Assembly: GCF_021021415.1 (NCBI RefSeq)
Contig: NZ_JAINWJ010000016.1
Location: forward strand, 1 to 64,000
Direction of reading: 5' to 3'
Length of the DNA: 64,000 nucleotides
From: Martelella mediterranea
GTDB lineage: Bacteria > Pseudomonadota > Alphaproteobacteria > Rhizobiales > Rhizobiaceae
Numbering within the stretch: the stretch's first letter is position 1; the number at the start of each line of letters is the position of its first letter. Positions 24,057 through 32,800 of the stretch are shown here, in pieces. The notes under the pieces were generated by a model. That model saw only the letters and a list, made by a program, of their open reading frames with translations. It made no database searches and was not told the origin of the DNA. Position numbers and translations under genes: made by a program.

Positions 24057-25163
24057 ATGAAAACATTCGAAATCTTCCGCACCGGCACCCATACCACATC
24101 GAAGGGCGAAACGCTCTCTTTCGGTGACGCCGATCTTGGCGCGATCGCCACCGGCTACGATCCGGAAGCCCATCTCGCCCCGATCGTCGTCGGCCATCCG
24201 AAACAGGATGCGCCGGCCTATGGCTGGATCAAGAGCCTGAAGGTCGAGGGCGACCGGCTTGTGGCCGAGCCCGATCAGCTCAATCCCGATTTCGCCGAAC
24301 TGGTGCGCACCGGCGCCTTCAAGAAGGTTTCGGCCGCGTTTTATGCGCCGGCAAGCGCGGGCAATCCGACGCCCGGCCGCTATCACCTGCGCCATGTCGG
24401 TTTCCTCGGTGCGCAGCCGCCGGCCGTCAAAGGTCTGAAGCCGGTCGAGTTCGACGATGGCGACGCCGTCGTGATCGAGTTCTCCGATAGCGACCTCGTG
24501 TTCCGCAATGCCTGGGCGCTCGAAAGCCTCACCAAGCTGTTTCGCGGCCTACGCGACTATTTCATCGAAACCACCGACGCCGAGACGGCAGAAAAATTCC
24601 TGCCCGATTGGGAGATCGACGATCTCGCGCGGGCAGCGGCCGACATGCGCGCCGAGGGCCGCGCCCAGGAAACCCGGCCCGCCTTTTCCGAGACCACAAC
24701 CGAGGACGACACCATGGACAAGACTGCCGAAGAGCGGCAGGCCGCGCTCGATGCGCGCGAGGCCGAGCTCAACAATCGCGAGACCGCCTTTGCCGAGAGC
24801 GAGCGCAAGCGCCGCGCCGATGACGATGCGGCCTTCGTAAGCGGGATCGTGAAGGACGGCCGTCTTCCGGTCGGCCTGCAGGCGACCGCGACCGCGCTGT
24901 TCTCCGAGCTTGGCGACGACGATCTCACCTTCTCCGAAGGCGACGAGACGGTCGAGACCTCGCCGCGCGCGGCCTTCCGCGACCTGCTCGCCAAACTGCC
25001 CAAGCCGCTGATGACCGGCGAGTTCGCAACCGGCGACGGTCCGGACTTCTCCGACCCGGTCTATGTCGCGAGCGCCATCGAAACCGAAATCGCCAAGGCG
25101 GCCGAAAAGGGCGAGACCCTTTCCCCGGCCCAGGCCGCGATGCGCCTGACGGCGCGCAACTGA
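24057..25163 (+). CDS. Capsid maturation protease with scaffold tail (Mu I/Z-like)
   Basis: This gene encodes 368 residues. Residues ~1-135 form the phage protease domain (HLAPIVVGHPKQDAPAYGWI, AFKKVSAAFYAPASAGNPTP, HLRHVGFLGAQPPAVKGLKP), with Ser and His of these motifs as probable catalytic residues. The C-terminal half is a charged helical scaffold (EERQAALDAREAELNNRETA). The precursor guides shell assembly and then processes itself. An internal start at 24714 probably yields the scaffold alone. Confidence 0.9.
   Translation: MKTFEIFRTGTHTTSKGETLSFGDADLGAIATGYDPEAHLAPIVVGHPKQDAPAYGWIKSLKVEGDRLVAEPDQLNPDFAELVRTGAFKKVSAAFYAPASAGNPTPGRYHLRHVGFLGAQPPAVKGLKPVEFDDGDAVVIEFSDSDLVFRNAWALESLTKLFRGLRDYFIETTDAETAEKFLPDWEIDDLARAAADMRAEGRAQETRPAFSETTTEDDTMDKTAEERQAALDAREAELNNRETAFAESERKRRADDDAAFVSGIVKDGRLPVGLQATATALFSELGDDDLTFSEGDETVETSPRAAFRDLLAKLPKPLMTGEFATGDGPDFSDPVYVASAIETEIAKAAEKGETLSPAQAAMRLTARN
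24714..25163 (+). CDS. Internal in-frame start: predicted scaffold protein (Z-like)
   Basis: An ATG at 24714, in frame with the protease, has GAGG 8 bases upstream (24702-24705) and opens exactly at the beginning of the coiled-coil scaffold part (MDKTAEERQAAL). In Mu, protease I and scaffold Z share a C-terminus through nested starts. The same arrangement here would make a 149-residue scaffold. It is inferred from the start signal and domain border. Confidence 0.5.
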   Translation: MDKTAEERQAALDAREAELNNRETAFAESERKRRADDDAAFVSGIVKDGRLPVGLQATATALFSELGDDDLTFSEGDETVETSPRAAFRDLLAKLPKPLMTGEFATGDGPDFSDPVYVASAIETEIAKAAEKGETLSPAQAAMRLTARN

Positions 25164-25173
25164 GGATTTTTTC

Positions 25174-25554
25174 ATGACCCGTATCGTCAAGACCTTCGTC
25201 GCGGCCGGCGCAATCGGCCACCGTCGCCTGGTCGCCTTCACCGCCAATGACGGCGAGGTCGCGCTCGCCACCAGCCCGGACGATCCGATCTCCGGCGTCG
25301 TCGACTTTCCCTCCGGCGCGACAGCCGGTCAGCGCATCGATGTCGTGCTGTTCGGCCCGGCCGAGGTGGTCTGCGGCGGCGACATCACGCCGGGCGATCC
25401 GATCACGGCCGATGCCGACGGCGCGGCGGTCGCGGCAGCGCCTGGCGCAGGCGAGAATGTCTCGCTCGCCGGCTTCCTGCTCTCCGGCGCTGAAAGCGGC
25501 GATTTCGCCCGCGCCATCGTTCAACGCGGCACGCTGACTGGCGTCGCGGCCTAA
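25174..25554 (+). CDS. Capsid decoration protein (DUF2190-like)
   Basis: This gene encodes 126 residues with low complexity in Ala, Gly and Val. The pattern (VAAGAIGHRRLVAFTANDGE, ITPGDPITADADGAAVAAAP) resembles the DUF2190 family of small beta-barrel capsid-cementing proteins. The position between the scaffold and major capsid genes supports this. No other role is suggested. Confidence 0.85.
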   Translation: MTRIVKTFVAAGAIGHRRLVAFTANDGEVALATSPDDPISGVVDFPSGATAGQRIDVVLFGPAEVVCGGDITPGDPITADADGAAVAAAPGAGENVSLAGFLLSGAESGDFARAIVQRGTLTGVAA

Positions 25555-25579
25555 CCCTAACCTTTCCCAGGAGCAATCA

Positions 25580-26512
25580 ATGTCCGGTCAGCCCTTTCCC
25601 GTCGATCCCGTCCTTGTCGGCATCGTCCAGGCTTACAAGAACGGCGCGCTCATCGCCGATCAGGTTCTTCCGCGCCTCAGCCCGCTTTTGCCGCGCGAGC
25701 AGTTCAAGTGGTGGTTCTTCGACTTCGGCCAGTTCATCACGCTGCACGACACCAAGGTCGGCCGCAAATCCTCGCCGAACGAAGTCGAGTTCGAGGCGAA
25801 GGAGAAGGAGGACCGCACCGAGGATTACGGCCTTGATGACGTCGTCCCGATCGCCGACAGCGCCAATGCGCCGTCCGGCTACGATCCCCGCGCCTTCGCC
25901 GCCCAGCGTCTTATCGATCTGGTGCTGCTCGATCGCGAGGTACGCGTCGCAAATCAGGTCTTCGATCCCGATCTTTACGGCGACGACAACAAGGAAACGC
26001 TTGCCGGCGCGGACAAGTGGACGAGCCCGGACTCCAAGCCGATCATCGCCTTTGCCGAAGCGGCCGACAGCATGGTCGTGCGCCCGAACAATGCGGTGAT
26101 GGGACGCGGCTCCTGGACGGCGCTGCGCACCAATCAGAGCGTCTTGCGGGCGCTTACGCCATCGGGTGCTGCCGACGGCTACGCCAATAAGCGCGCGGTC
26201 GCCGATCTGCTTGAGCTCGACGACATCATCATCGGCGAAGGCTGGGTGAATATCGCCAAGCCCGGCCAACAGGTCGAGCGCCGGCGCTGCTGGGGCAATC
26301 ACTGCACGCTGTTCCACAAGGCAGGCCTTGCCGACAGCGTCTCGGCCGTTCCGACCTTCGGCTGGACGGCGCAGTTCGGCACGCGGGTTTCCGGATCGAT
26401 CCCGGAACCGAAGATCGGCCTGCGCGGCTCCGATCGCGTCCGCTCCGGCGAGAGCGTGAAGGAAGTCATCTCCGCGCCGGACCTCGGCTACTTCTTCGAA
26501 AACGTCGCCTGA
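25580..26512 (+). CDS. Major capsid protein
   Basis: This gene encodes 310 residues. Features are an N-terminal region PVLVGIVQAYKNGALIADQV, the core LDREVRVANQVFDPDLYGDD, a mid-region NNAVMGRGSWTALRTNQSVL and WVNIAKPGQQVERRRCWGNH. This pattern is seen in major capsid proteins of B3/RcapMu-type transposable phages, expected to have an HK97-like fold. AGGAG stands 8 bases upstream of the ATG, suited to heavy expression. Confidence 0.92.
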   Translation: MSGQPFPVDPVLVGIVQAYKNGALIADQVLPRLSPLLPREQFKWWFFDFGQFITLHDTKVGRKSSPNEVEFEAKEKEDRTEDYGLDDVVPIADSANAPSGYDPRAFAAQRLIDLVLLDREVRVANQVFDPDLYGDDNKETLAGADKWTSPDSKPIIAFAEAADSMVVRPNNAVMGRGSWTALRTNQSVLRALTPSGAADGYANKRAVADLLELDDIIIGEGWVNIAKPGQQVERRRCWGNHCTLFHKAGLADSVSAVPTFGWTAQFGTRVSGSIPEPKIGLRGSDRVRSGESVKEVISAPDLGYFFENVA

Positions 26513-26570
26513 CGCGCAACGCCCGGCCTTGATCGCCGGGCGCGGCCAAACCCGAGAGCTGGAGCAGACA

Positions 26571-27095
26571 ATGGCACGACAGAAACAGACCGCTACGCCC
26601 AAGGCTGAGGAAACGGTCAAGGCGGATGCCGATAGCGACATCAAGAAAGCCACCGATACAGAGGCCGCTCAGGCCAATGATGCGAACACCGAAGCGGGCG
26701 CCGGTTCTCTCGGTCCGTCGGATGCCGGAAAGGAAGACCCCCAGACAAGCGCCGAGCAGGCTTCGGCTGAGCCGAAGACAGACAGTTCGACAACGGAGGC
26801 TGATCCGCTCGGTGAAAAGACGACGAAACCGCCGGAAGAAACAGCGTCGCCTGCAGAAAAGACCAGCGCAGGCTTGAGCCACGACGAGGCAAACGCGTTC
26901 CTCGAAACCGTGCTTGGCACCAAGAAGAAGGAGAACCGGCGTCGCTTTGTGGTTCTGAAGCCGGTTCGCTTCAACGGCAAGCGCATCCCGCGCGCCGGCC
27001 GCCTGTCGGTCACTCGCGCCGGCCATGACGAGCTCGCGAGCCTCGGCGCGGTTTCGCCCATCTGGGATCACGGTACGGCGATCGAGACGGAGTGA
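26571..27095 (+). CDS. Disordered acidic protein with C-terminal HI1506-like domain
   Basis: This gene encodes 174 residues from ATG 26571, with CTGGAGCAGACA before it. Residues ~5-110 are low-complexity and acidic (many Ala, Glu, Thr, Asp), likely disordered. The last ~60 residues (RRRFVVLKPVRFNGKRIPRA, GRLSVTRAGHDELASLGAVS) resemble the small HI1506-type domain found after capsid genes in Mu-like phages. It may sit at the neck or serve as a minor head protein. The long disordered arm is unusual. Confidence 0.72.
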   Translation: MARQKQTATPKAEETVKADADSDIKKATDTEAAQANDANTEAGAGSLGPSDAGKEDPQTSAEQASAEPKTDSSTTEADPLGEKTTKPPEETASPAEKTSAGLSHDEANAFLETVLGTKKKENRRRFVVLKPVRFNGKRIPRAGRLSVTRAGHDELASLGAVSPIWDHGTAIETE

Positions 27096-27097
27096 GC

Positions 27098-27523
27098 ATG
27101 GACTACGCCACCCTCGACGATCTGATCGAACGCGCCGGCCAGGACGAAATCCTGATGGTGGCCGATCGCGATGGCGATGGCGTTGCCGATCCCGACGTGG
27201 TTGCCAAGGCGATCGCCGATGCGGCAAGCGCCATCGACGGCTATCTCGCCGTGCGCTATCGCCTGCCGCTCGCCATCGTTCCGTCGCAGGTCAATGGCTG
27301 GGCAGTCTCGATCGCTCGCTATCACCTCCACCGCGACGGCGCGCCCGATCATGTGGTGCGCGACTGGAAGGCCGCGAACGCCGATCTCGAAAAGGTCTCG
27401 TCCGGCCGGATCAGACTGCCGCTCCCGGGCGGCGATGATCCCTCGTCCTCAAAGTCCGGCGATGTCGGGATCACCGGGCCGGAACCGGCCTTCTCGAAGG
27501 ATCGCCTGGGAGGCTGGTTATGA
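27098..27523 (+). CDS. Neck/connector protein (DUF1320, Mu gp36-like)
   Basis: This gene encodes 141 residues from ATG 27098. The DUF1320 signature is strong: YATLDDLIERAGQDEILMVA, IADAASAIDGYLAVRYRLPL, WAVSIARYHLHRDGAP. The family occupies the head-tail connector position in Mu-like phages, likely forming a ring below the portal. Its stop overlaps the next start by ATGA. Confidence 0.92.
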   Translation: MDYATLDDLIERAGQDEILMVADRDGDGVADPDVVAKAIADAASAIDGYLAVRYRLPLAIVPSQVNGWAVSIARYHLHRDGAPDHVVRDWKAANADLEKVSSGRIRLPLPGGDDPSSSKSGDVGITGPEPAFSKDRLGGWL

Positions 27524-27945
27524 TCGCCGAGATCGTTGCCCGGCTGAAGGACGCCGCGCCGGAGCTCGCCGACGCGTTGCCGGCCGAGGACATCGAGCGG
27601 CTCACCAAGGCAACGGCGCCGAAGAGCGGCACGGCCTTCGTGCTGCCCTATCGCGAGCGCGCCGAGCCGAACCAGCGCGCCACTGGCGGACACCTGCAGA
27701 TGGTGGCGGTCCAGTTTCTGGTCGCCTTCGTCATCCGCCAATACGACGCACGCGGCGGCAAGCGGGCGCGTGCCTTCGACGATTTCCGCTCCGCGATCGA
27801 GCGGGGGCTTGCCGGCTGGACGCCGCCCTCGGCCGAAGAGCCGCTGGAGCTCGTCGGCGGACAGGCAACGGCGCTTGGCAATGGCGCGAGCATCTATGTT
27901 CAGACCTGGCAGACAAGCCGGTTTCTTGAAGGGAGCGACACGTGA
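27520..27945 (+). CDS. Tail terminator-like protein (DUF1834, Mu gp37-like)
   Basis: This gene encodes 141 residues. IAEIVARLKDAAPELADALP is the N-terminal pattern of Mu gp37-type proteins, and the centre has TAFVLPYRERAEPNQRATGG and QFLVAFVIRQYDARGGKRAR. Such proteins cap the tail tube at the neck. The overlap with genes on both sides places it in the neck operon. Confidence 0.87.
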   Translation: MIAEIVARLKDAAPELADALPAEDIERLTKATAPKSGTAFVLPYRERAEPNQRATGGHLQMVAVQFLVAFVIRQYDARGGKRARAFDDFRSAIERGLAGWTPPSAEEPLELVGGQATALGNGASIYVQTWQTSRFLEGSDT

Positions 27946-28085
27946 AACGACCGACCAAAGGCGGATGCTACGTCCGCGATCCGAAGACCGGAAAACTGAT
28001 GCCGGCGGCAAAGCCGGAGCCGAAGACCGAACAGGAAACCCGCTCTGAGGCTTCGGCCGAGACGACGAAGAACAAAGGAGCCTGA
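27942..28085 (+). CDS. DUF2635-like small phage protein (Mu gp38 position)
   Basis: This short gene encodes 47 residues: GTG 27942 overlaps the preceding stop and TGA is at 28083-28085, three bases before the tail tube gene. KGGCYVRDPKTGKLMPAAKP fits the DUF2635 pattern ('VRDP.tG.llP...'), a tiny protein always found at this place between gp37 and the tail gene in Mu-like phages. The C-terminal part is charged and probably disordered. The function is unknown. Confidence 0.75.
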   Translation: MKRPTKGGCYVRDPKTGKLMPAAKPEPKTEQETRSEASAETTKNKGA

Positions 28086-28087
28086 CA

Positions 28088-29017
28088 ATGGCCGTTCGCC
28101 GCTACAAGAAAATGGCCGCCCTGGTGAAGATCGAGGAGGACTATGCCAGCGATGCCGCGCCGGCAGCCGCCGACGCGATGATCTTTTCCAATGTCACCTT
28201 CACGCCGCTTGAAGGCCAGGAAGTGAACCGCGACCTGATCCTGCCCTATCTCGGCAATCAGGGCATGATCATCACCGGCCAATACGCAACGCTGCAGTTC
28301 GACATCGAGATCGCGGGCTCGGGCACCGCAGGCACCGCCCCGAAATATGACGCGATCCTGCGGGCCTGCGGTCTCGCCCAGACGGTCACGGCCGCCACCT
28401 CCGTCGAATATGAGATCATCGAGGATGAAGAGGAGTCGGCCTCGATCTATTTCATCTCCGACAAGGTCCAGCATGTTCTGCTCGGCGCGCGCGGCACGGT
28501 GCGGCTAAACTTCACGCCGTCGCAAATCCCGCACTACACCGTCACCATGACCGGGCTGATCGGCACGATCTCGGATATCGGTGCCATGCCGGCCGCGTCC
28601 CAGGCCGGCTGGAAGACGCCGCTCGCGGTCTCCAAGGCTAACACGACGATGACGCTTCACGGCTGGTCGTCCGTCGCCGAAAGCCTTGCGCTCGATCTCG
28701 GCAACACGGTCACGCCGCGCTTCCTGATCGGTGACGAACTGGTGGCGATCTCCGATCGCTCCGCGACCGGCACGGCCGTCGTCGAGGCCAAGAGCCTTTC
28801 CGAGATCAACTGGTTCGATGCCGCCCGCAACCGCACGCGCGGCGCGCTTTCCCTCGTCCATGGCACGACGGCCGGCAATATCGTCGAGATCGCGGCACCT
28901 GCGGTCGAGATCGGCAAGCCGACGCAGGGGCAGACCAACAACATCGTCAACTACTCGCTGCCGCTTGCCCTCTGCCCGGTCGCGGGCCTCGACGAGCTGA
29001 AGATCACCATCCGCTGA
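28088..29017 (+). CDS. Major tail tube protein
   Basis: This gene encodes 309 residues. MIFSNVTFTPLEGQEVNRDL, GMIITGQYATLQFDIEIAGS and PKYDAILRACGLAQTVTAAT are typical of tail tube proteins of siphovirus-type transposable phages. The C-terminal part, with repeated beta-strand character (VHGTTAGNIVEIAAPAVEIG), may be a surface domain. No sheath gene is present, so the tail should be non-contractile. Confidence 0.85.
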   Translation: MAVRRYKKMAALVKIEEDYASDAAPAAADAMIFSNVTFTPLEGQEVNRDLILPYLGNQGMIITGQYATLQFDIEIAGSGTAGTAPKYDAILRACGLAQTVTAATSVEYEIIEDEEESASIYFISDKVQHVLLGARGTVRLNFTPSQIPHYTVTMTGLIGTISDIGAMPAASQAGWKTPLAVSKANTTMTLHGWSSVAESLALDLGNTVTPRFLIGDELVAISDRSATGTAVVEAKSLSEINWFDAARNRTRGALSLVHGTTAGNIVEIAAPAVEIGKPTQGQTNNIVNYSLPLALCPVAGLDELKITIR

Positions 29018-29074
29018 AGCCGCTTCAAGCGTCCTTCAAAGCCCCTTTGAAGCCCTTTCGAAAAGAGAGCCGTC

Positions 29075-29449
29075 ATGAAGTTCATCCTCAACGAAACCAA
29101 TCGCTACTGGTGGCCGGTCAAGGTGCGCATGCCCGACACCGACAATCCCGGCAAGTTCGCTACCTATGAACTGGAAATCCTGTTCGAGCCGGAAAGCCAG
29201 GACAAGGCGATCGCCCGCCTCGAGGCGGCCGCCAAGCTGACCGCGCCGCGCGAGCGCATGGAGCATGAGCGCAAGCAGCTCTTCGACGTCTGCAAGGACT
29301 GGCGCGGCGTCGAGGATGACGACGAACGCGCCCTCACCTTCAATGCCGACAATTTCGGCCGCGCCATCAATCAGTCCTGGTTCCGGCAGGCCGTCTACAA
29401 CGCCTATGCCGACAGTCTGAACGGCGAGGAAGCCCGCCTGGGAAACTGA
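29075..29449 (+). CDS. Tail assembly chaperone, short form (G-like)
   Basis: This gene encodes 124 residues. It follows the tail tube gene and precedes the tape measure gene, the fixed position of tail assembly chaperones. The protein (KFATYELEILFEPESQDKAI, RERMEHERKQLFDVCKDW, FNADNFGRAINQSWFRQAVY) is helical and charged. Its last two sense codons and the preceding base form the slippery heptamer GGGAAAC just before TGA 29447-29449, so part of the ribosomes should shift to -1 and make a long form. Confidence 0.88.
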   Translation: MKFILNETNRYWWPVKVRMPDTDNPGKFATYELEILFEPESQDKAIARLEAAAKLTAPRERMEHERKQLFDVCKDWRGVEDDDERALTFNADNFGRAINQSWFRQAVYNAYADSLNGEEARLGN

Positions 29450-29485
29450 AGCGGGCGGCCCGCGCCTGGGCATTGGCGCGGGTCG
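29440..29485 (+). promoter_or_regulatory. Programmed -1 ribosomal frameshift signal
   Basis: The slippery heptamer GGGAAAC occupies 29440-29446 in the correct phase (G GGA AAC), directly followed by the zero-frame stop TGA. After 9 bases, 29456-29466 can pair with 29475-29485 as an 11-bp GC-rich stem with one G-U pair and an 8-base loop. The -1 frame stays open from 29446 to 29814. This matches the rule for G/GT-type tail chaperones. Confidence 0.88.
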
Positions 29486-29814
29486 GCAGGTCGGAAGCGC
29501 GCGCGCCGGTCACGATCGATGACGAAACGGCGGCGGATTTTCAGAAAATGGGCGTGACGGTCGAGGTCGCGCCGGATGCATTTGAGGCCGAGGCAATCGA
29601 GATCATGGCGGACAATCGCGACAGCATGCTGGGCTTTCTGGCCGTCGAGACGCAGTGGCGCGTCGCGGCGACCATGGCCGGCATGATCTGGCTCGGGCTC
29701 GATTACAACGCCGTCGACGTCGCCATGCGCCGGCAGGCCATGCCCGACGCGGTCTTCGCCGATCTTCAGACCATGGAAGCCGAAGCGCTCGGCGTCTTGA
29801 ACGGAGGCGAGTGA
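29446..29814 (+). CDS. Tail assembly chaperone extension (T part of GT fusion)
   Basis: This -1 frame segment adds 122 residues to the 124 of the upstream gene, giving a 246-residue fusion. It lacks its own good start: a TTG at 29473 has no ribosome-binding site. Its sequence (RAPVTIDDETAADFQKMGVT, FLAVETQWRVAATMAGMIWL, LDYNAVDVAMRRQAMPDAVF) is helical and ends 1 base into the tape measure start. In lambda the GT form binds the tape measure while G alone coats it. The same division of roles is expected here. Confidence 0.85.
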   Translation: MKRAARAWALARVGRSEARAPVTIDDETAADFQKMGVTVEVAPDAFEAEAIEIMADNRDSMLGFLAVETQWRVAATMAGMIWLGLDYNAVDVAMRRQAMPDAVFADLQTMEAEALGVLNGGE

Positions 29815-32800
29815 TGGCCCAGCCGATGAAAGCCTCGATCCTTCTCGCCGTCGATAATTCAGATGCCCGGCGCGGTCTCAAAGAGACGCAGAGCGATTTC
29901 GATGCGACGGGCGCCGCAGCGCGATCGGCCGAGCCGCATGTCCAGCGCCTGGTCGAGGCGACCACCGGGCTCGGTCGCGCGCAGAGCACAAACCGCAATC
30001 GTGGCGAAGATATTGCGGCCTATGGCGCTCAGCTCGACGGTCTGCGCGCGAAGTATAATCCGCTCTTCGCGGTCACCCAGCGATACAAACAGGAGGTCGC
30101 CGAGATCCGCGAAGCGCAGCGGCTCGGCGCGATATCGACGGATGAGATGACCGCCGCGATCAGCCGGCAGCGCCAGGCGACGCTTGCATCGATCGACGCG
30201 ATCAAGGGCCGCAACACGGCAACTGCCCTCGCCGGCCTTCCCGGCCTCAACGACAATGGCGCGCGCTTTCGCCGGCAGAACCTGACCTATCAGCTCTTCG
30301 ATATTGGCCAGACGGCCGCCATGGGCATGAACCCGGCGATGATCATGGCGCAGCAAGGCCCGCAGATTGTCCAGCTCTATGCCGGTCAGGGCGGCGTCAA
30401 CATGGCGCTGAAGGATTTCGGGTCGATCCTGGGCGGGCTCACGCGACTGATCAATCCGGTCACGCTCGGCATTGGCGGGCTGACGGCCGCCGTCGGTCTC
30501 GGCGCCGCCGCCTACGGCTCCTATCTGTCGTCGACAAAGGCGGTCGAGACGGCCGCCTCCGGTCTCGGTCGCACGGTAGCGGGCACGGCCGCGGAAATGC
30601 AGACCTCGGCCGAAGCCGGCGCCGCGGCGGCGGGCATATCGGTCGCCGCAGCGCGGTCGATGCAGACGGCGTTCCTGCGCACCGGCAAGATCGGATCGGA
30701 GAACTTCGAGAAGCTGATCGGTCTTTCCGACGACTTCGCCGCGACCATGGGATTGGCCACGGCCGAGGCCGGCGATGCGCTCGCCGACCTGTTTTCGGAT
30801 CCCGCCAAGGCGGCCGACACGTTGTCGCGGCAGTATAACCTGATCGATGCCGCCACGGCCCGGCAGGTGCGCAACCTTTCCGCACAGAACCGGCTAATCG
30901 AAGCCCAGGCGCTGATCCTCGATCAACTGCCTGGGAAACTCGCCGATGCCGGCGAGGCCTCGACGCGCCTCGGCCGGGCTTGGAAGTCGATGCGGGAGGA
31001 TGCCGCCAATCTGTTTGGCGCGGTCGGCGCTGGCGTGAATTATATGATCGACGGCCCTTCCGACGAAACGCGGCTGGAGCGGCTGCGCGAACAGCAGGCC
31101 GAGCTCTATGAGCGGATCAGGCGTCCTGATGACGGCCTTCTCGCCGGCGCCGTTCGCGGTCAGATGTATCGCGACGTCGCGGAGATCGAGCTACAGATCG
31201 GCGTTCTGACATCACGCTTGAATGATGCTGAGGCGAAGCGCGCGGAGGCCGAGGCGCGCCAGCGGGTGACCGCCGCCTCGACGATCGCCGACGCATCGCC
31301 GGCGCTTTCGACGATCAATCAGGTCGAGGCCTATCAGAACCAGATCGCCGCCCTGCAGAGCGGGATCGGCAGTCTGACGCCCGCCGACATCGATGCCGGC
31401 GAAGGCGATCGTCTCAACAAGGCGCTCGAAGCCAAGGAGCGCGCGCTTGACGGGCTTTTGACCAAACAGCAGCGGCTCAACGATCTCGACCGGCTCGATA
31501 TCCAGATCGCCAATGAACGCAATCCGGTGCTGCAGGCGGAACTGGAGGCAAGACGCAAACGGCTGGAGTTGCAGGGTCAGGAGATCGACCAGGCGACGGC
31601 TGATGCCGAGGTGCAGCGCGCCTATGACCGGGTCATCGAAAGCACGATCGCTGGCGGGAAAGCCCAGATCGACCAGATCAACGCCGAGACCGAGATCCGC
31701 GCCGGTCTCAACGCCCAGGTCGCCGCCGGCGCGCTGTCCGCGGCCGACGCCAATCGCATCCTGCAGGAGGAGCTGCAGCTCCGGCCCATGATCGCCGCGG
31801 CCGCCGAGGCCGAGGGCGAGGAGAAGCGCAGGCTTGAAGGGATCGTCACCGGGCTGGAGGAGGCTTATACGGCGGCGGCTGAGGAAGCGCGCGCTGAAAG
31901 CAATCGCGATGCGATCAGGACGCGTCAGGAAAGCATAGCCGGCCTGAAGCTCCAGCTCGCTCTGATCGGCGCGACCTCGGCCGAGCGGCGCCGCGCGATC
32001 GCCGTCTTCGAGGAACAACAGAAACTCACCCGCGAGGGCATCGCGCTCGATAGCGCGGCCGCGCAATCCCGGCTGGGTCTTGCGGCGGCCGAGGCCGAGC
32101 TCGCGACCGCCATCGAGCGGGCCGAAGCCAGTCGCGATCGCGCGCTGAACCATGCCGAAAGCATTGAGCAGCTCCGGGCCGAGGCCGCCCTTATCGGCGC
32201 CAGCGAAACCGCCCGCCAGCGCGAGCTTGCTGTGCTTGAGGAAATGCAGGCAATCCGCCGCGAAGGTCTTTCGATCGGCGGCGAAGAGGCCCAGCAGCGC
32301 ATTCAGAATGTCCGGGTCCTGGCCGACGAGACGAGCCAACTGGAGCGCATGCGCGACGCCTGGGGCGAGGTCAAATCCGCCGGCGAAAGCGCGATCGACG
32401 CGATCTTCAACTTCGAGGATCTGAAGGATGGCGATTTCGGCTCGATCTTCGACAATCTGACGTCGTCGCTCGGTCAGACCTTGATGGACCTGACCATCAA
32501 CAACCCCCTGAAGAACAATTGGCTTGGCACCAATTACGGCACGCTTGGCGACGTGATGAACCGGCCGGGGGGCGGCCTGTTTTCCGCGTTCACCGGACAG
32601 AGCGTCGGGGCGATGAACGTCCAGGCGGCGAGCGTGATCGTCAATGGCGGGATTGCCTCCGGCGCGGGCGGGCTGCTTTCCGGCTTTGCCGCGAACGATA
32701 ATGCCGCGGGTCTCGGGGGCGGTCTGGCGGCGAGCGGCGTGGACAAGGCGTTCGGCCTGCTCGGCGCGACCGAGAGCAACGGCCTTTCGGATATCAATGC

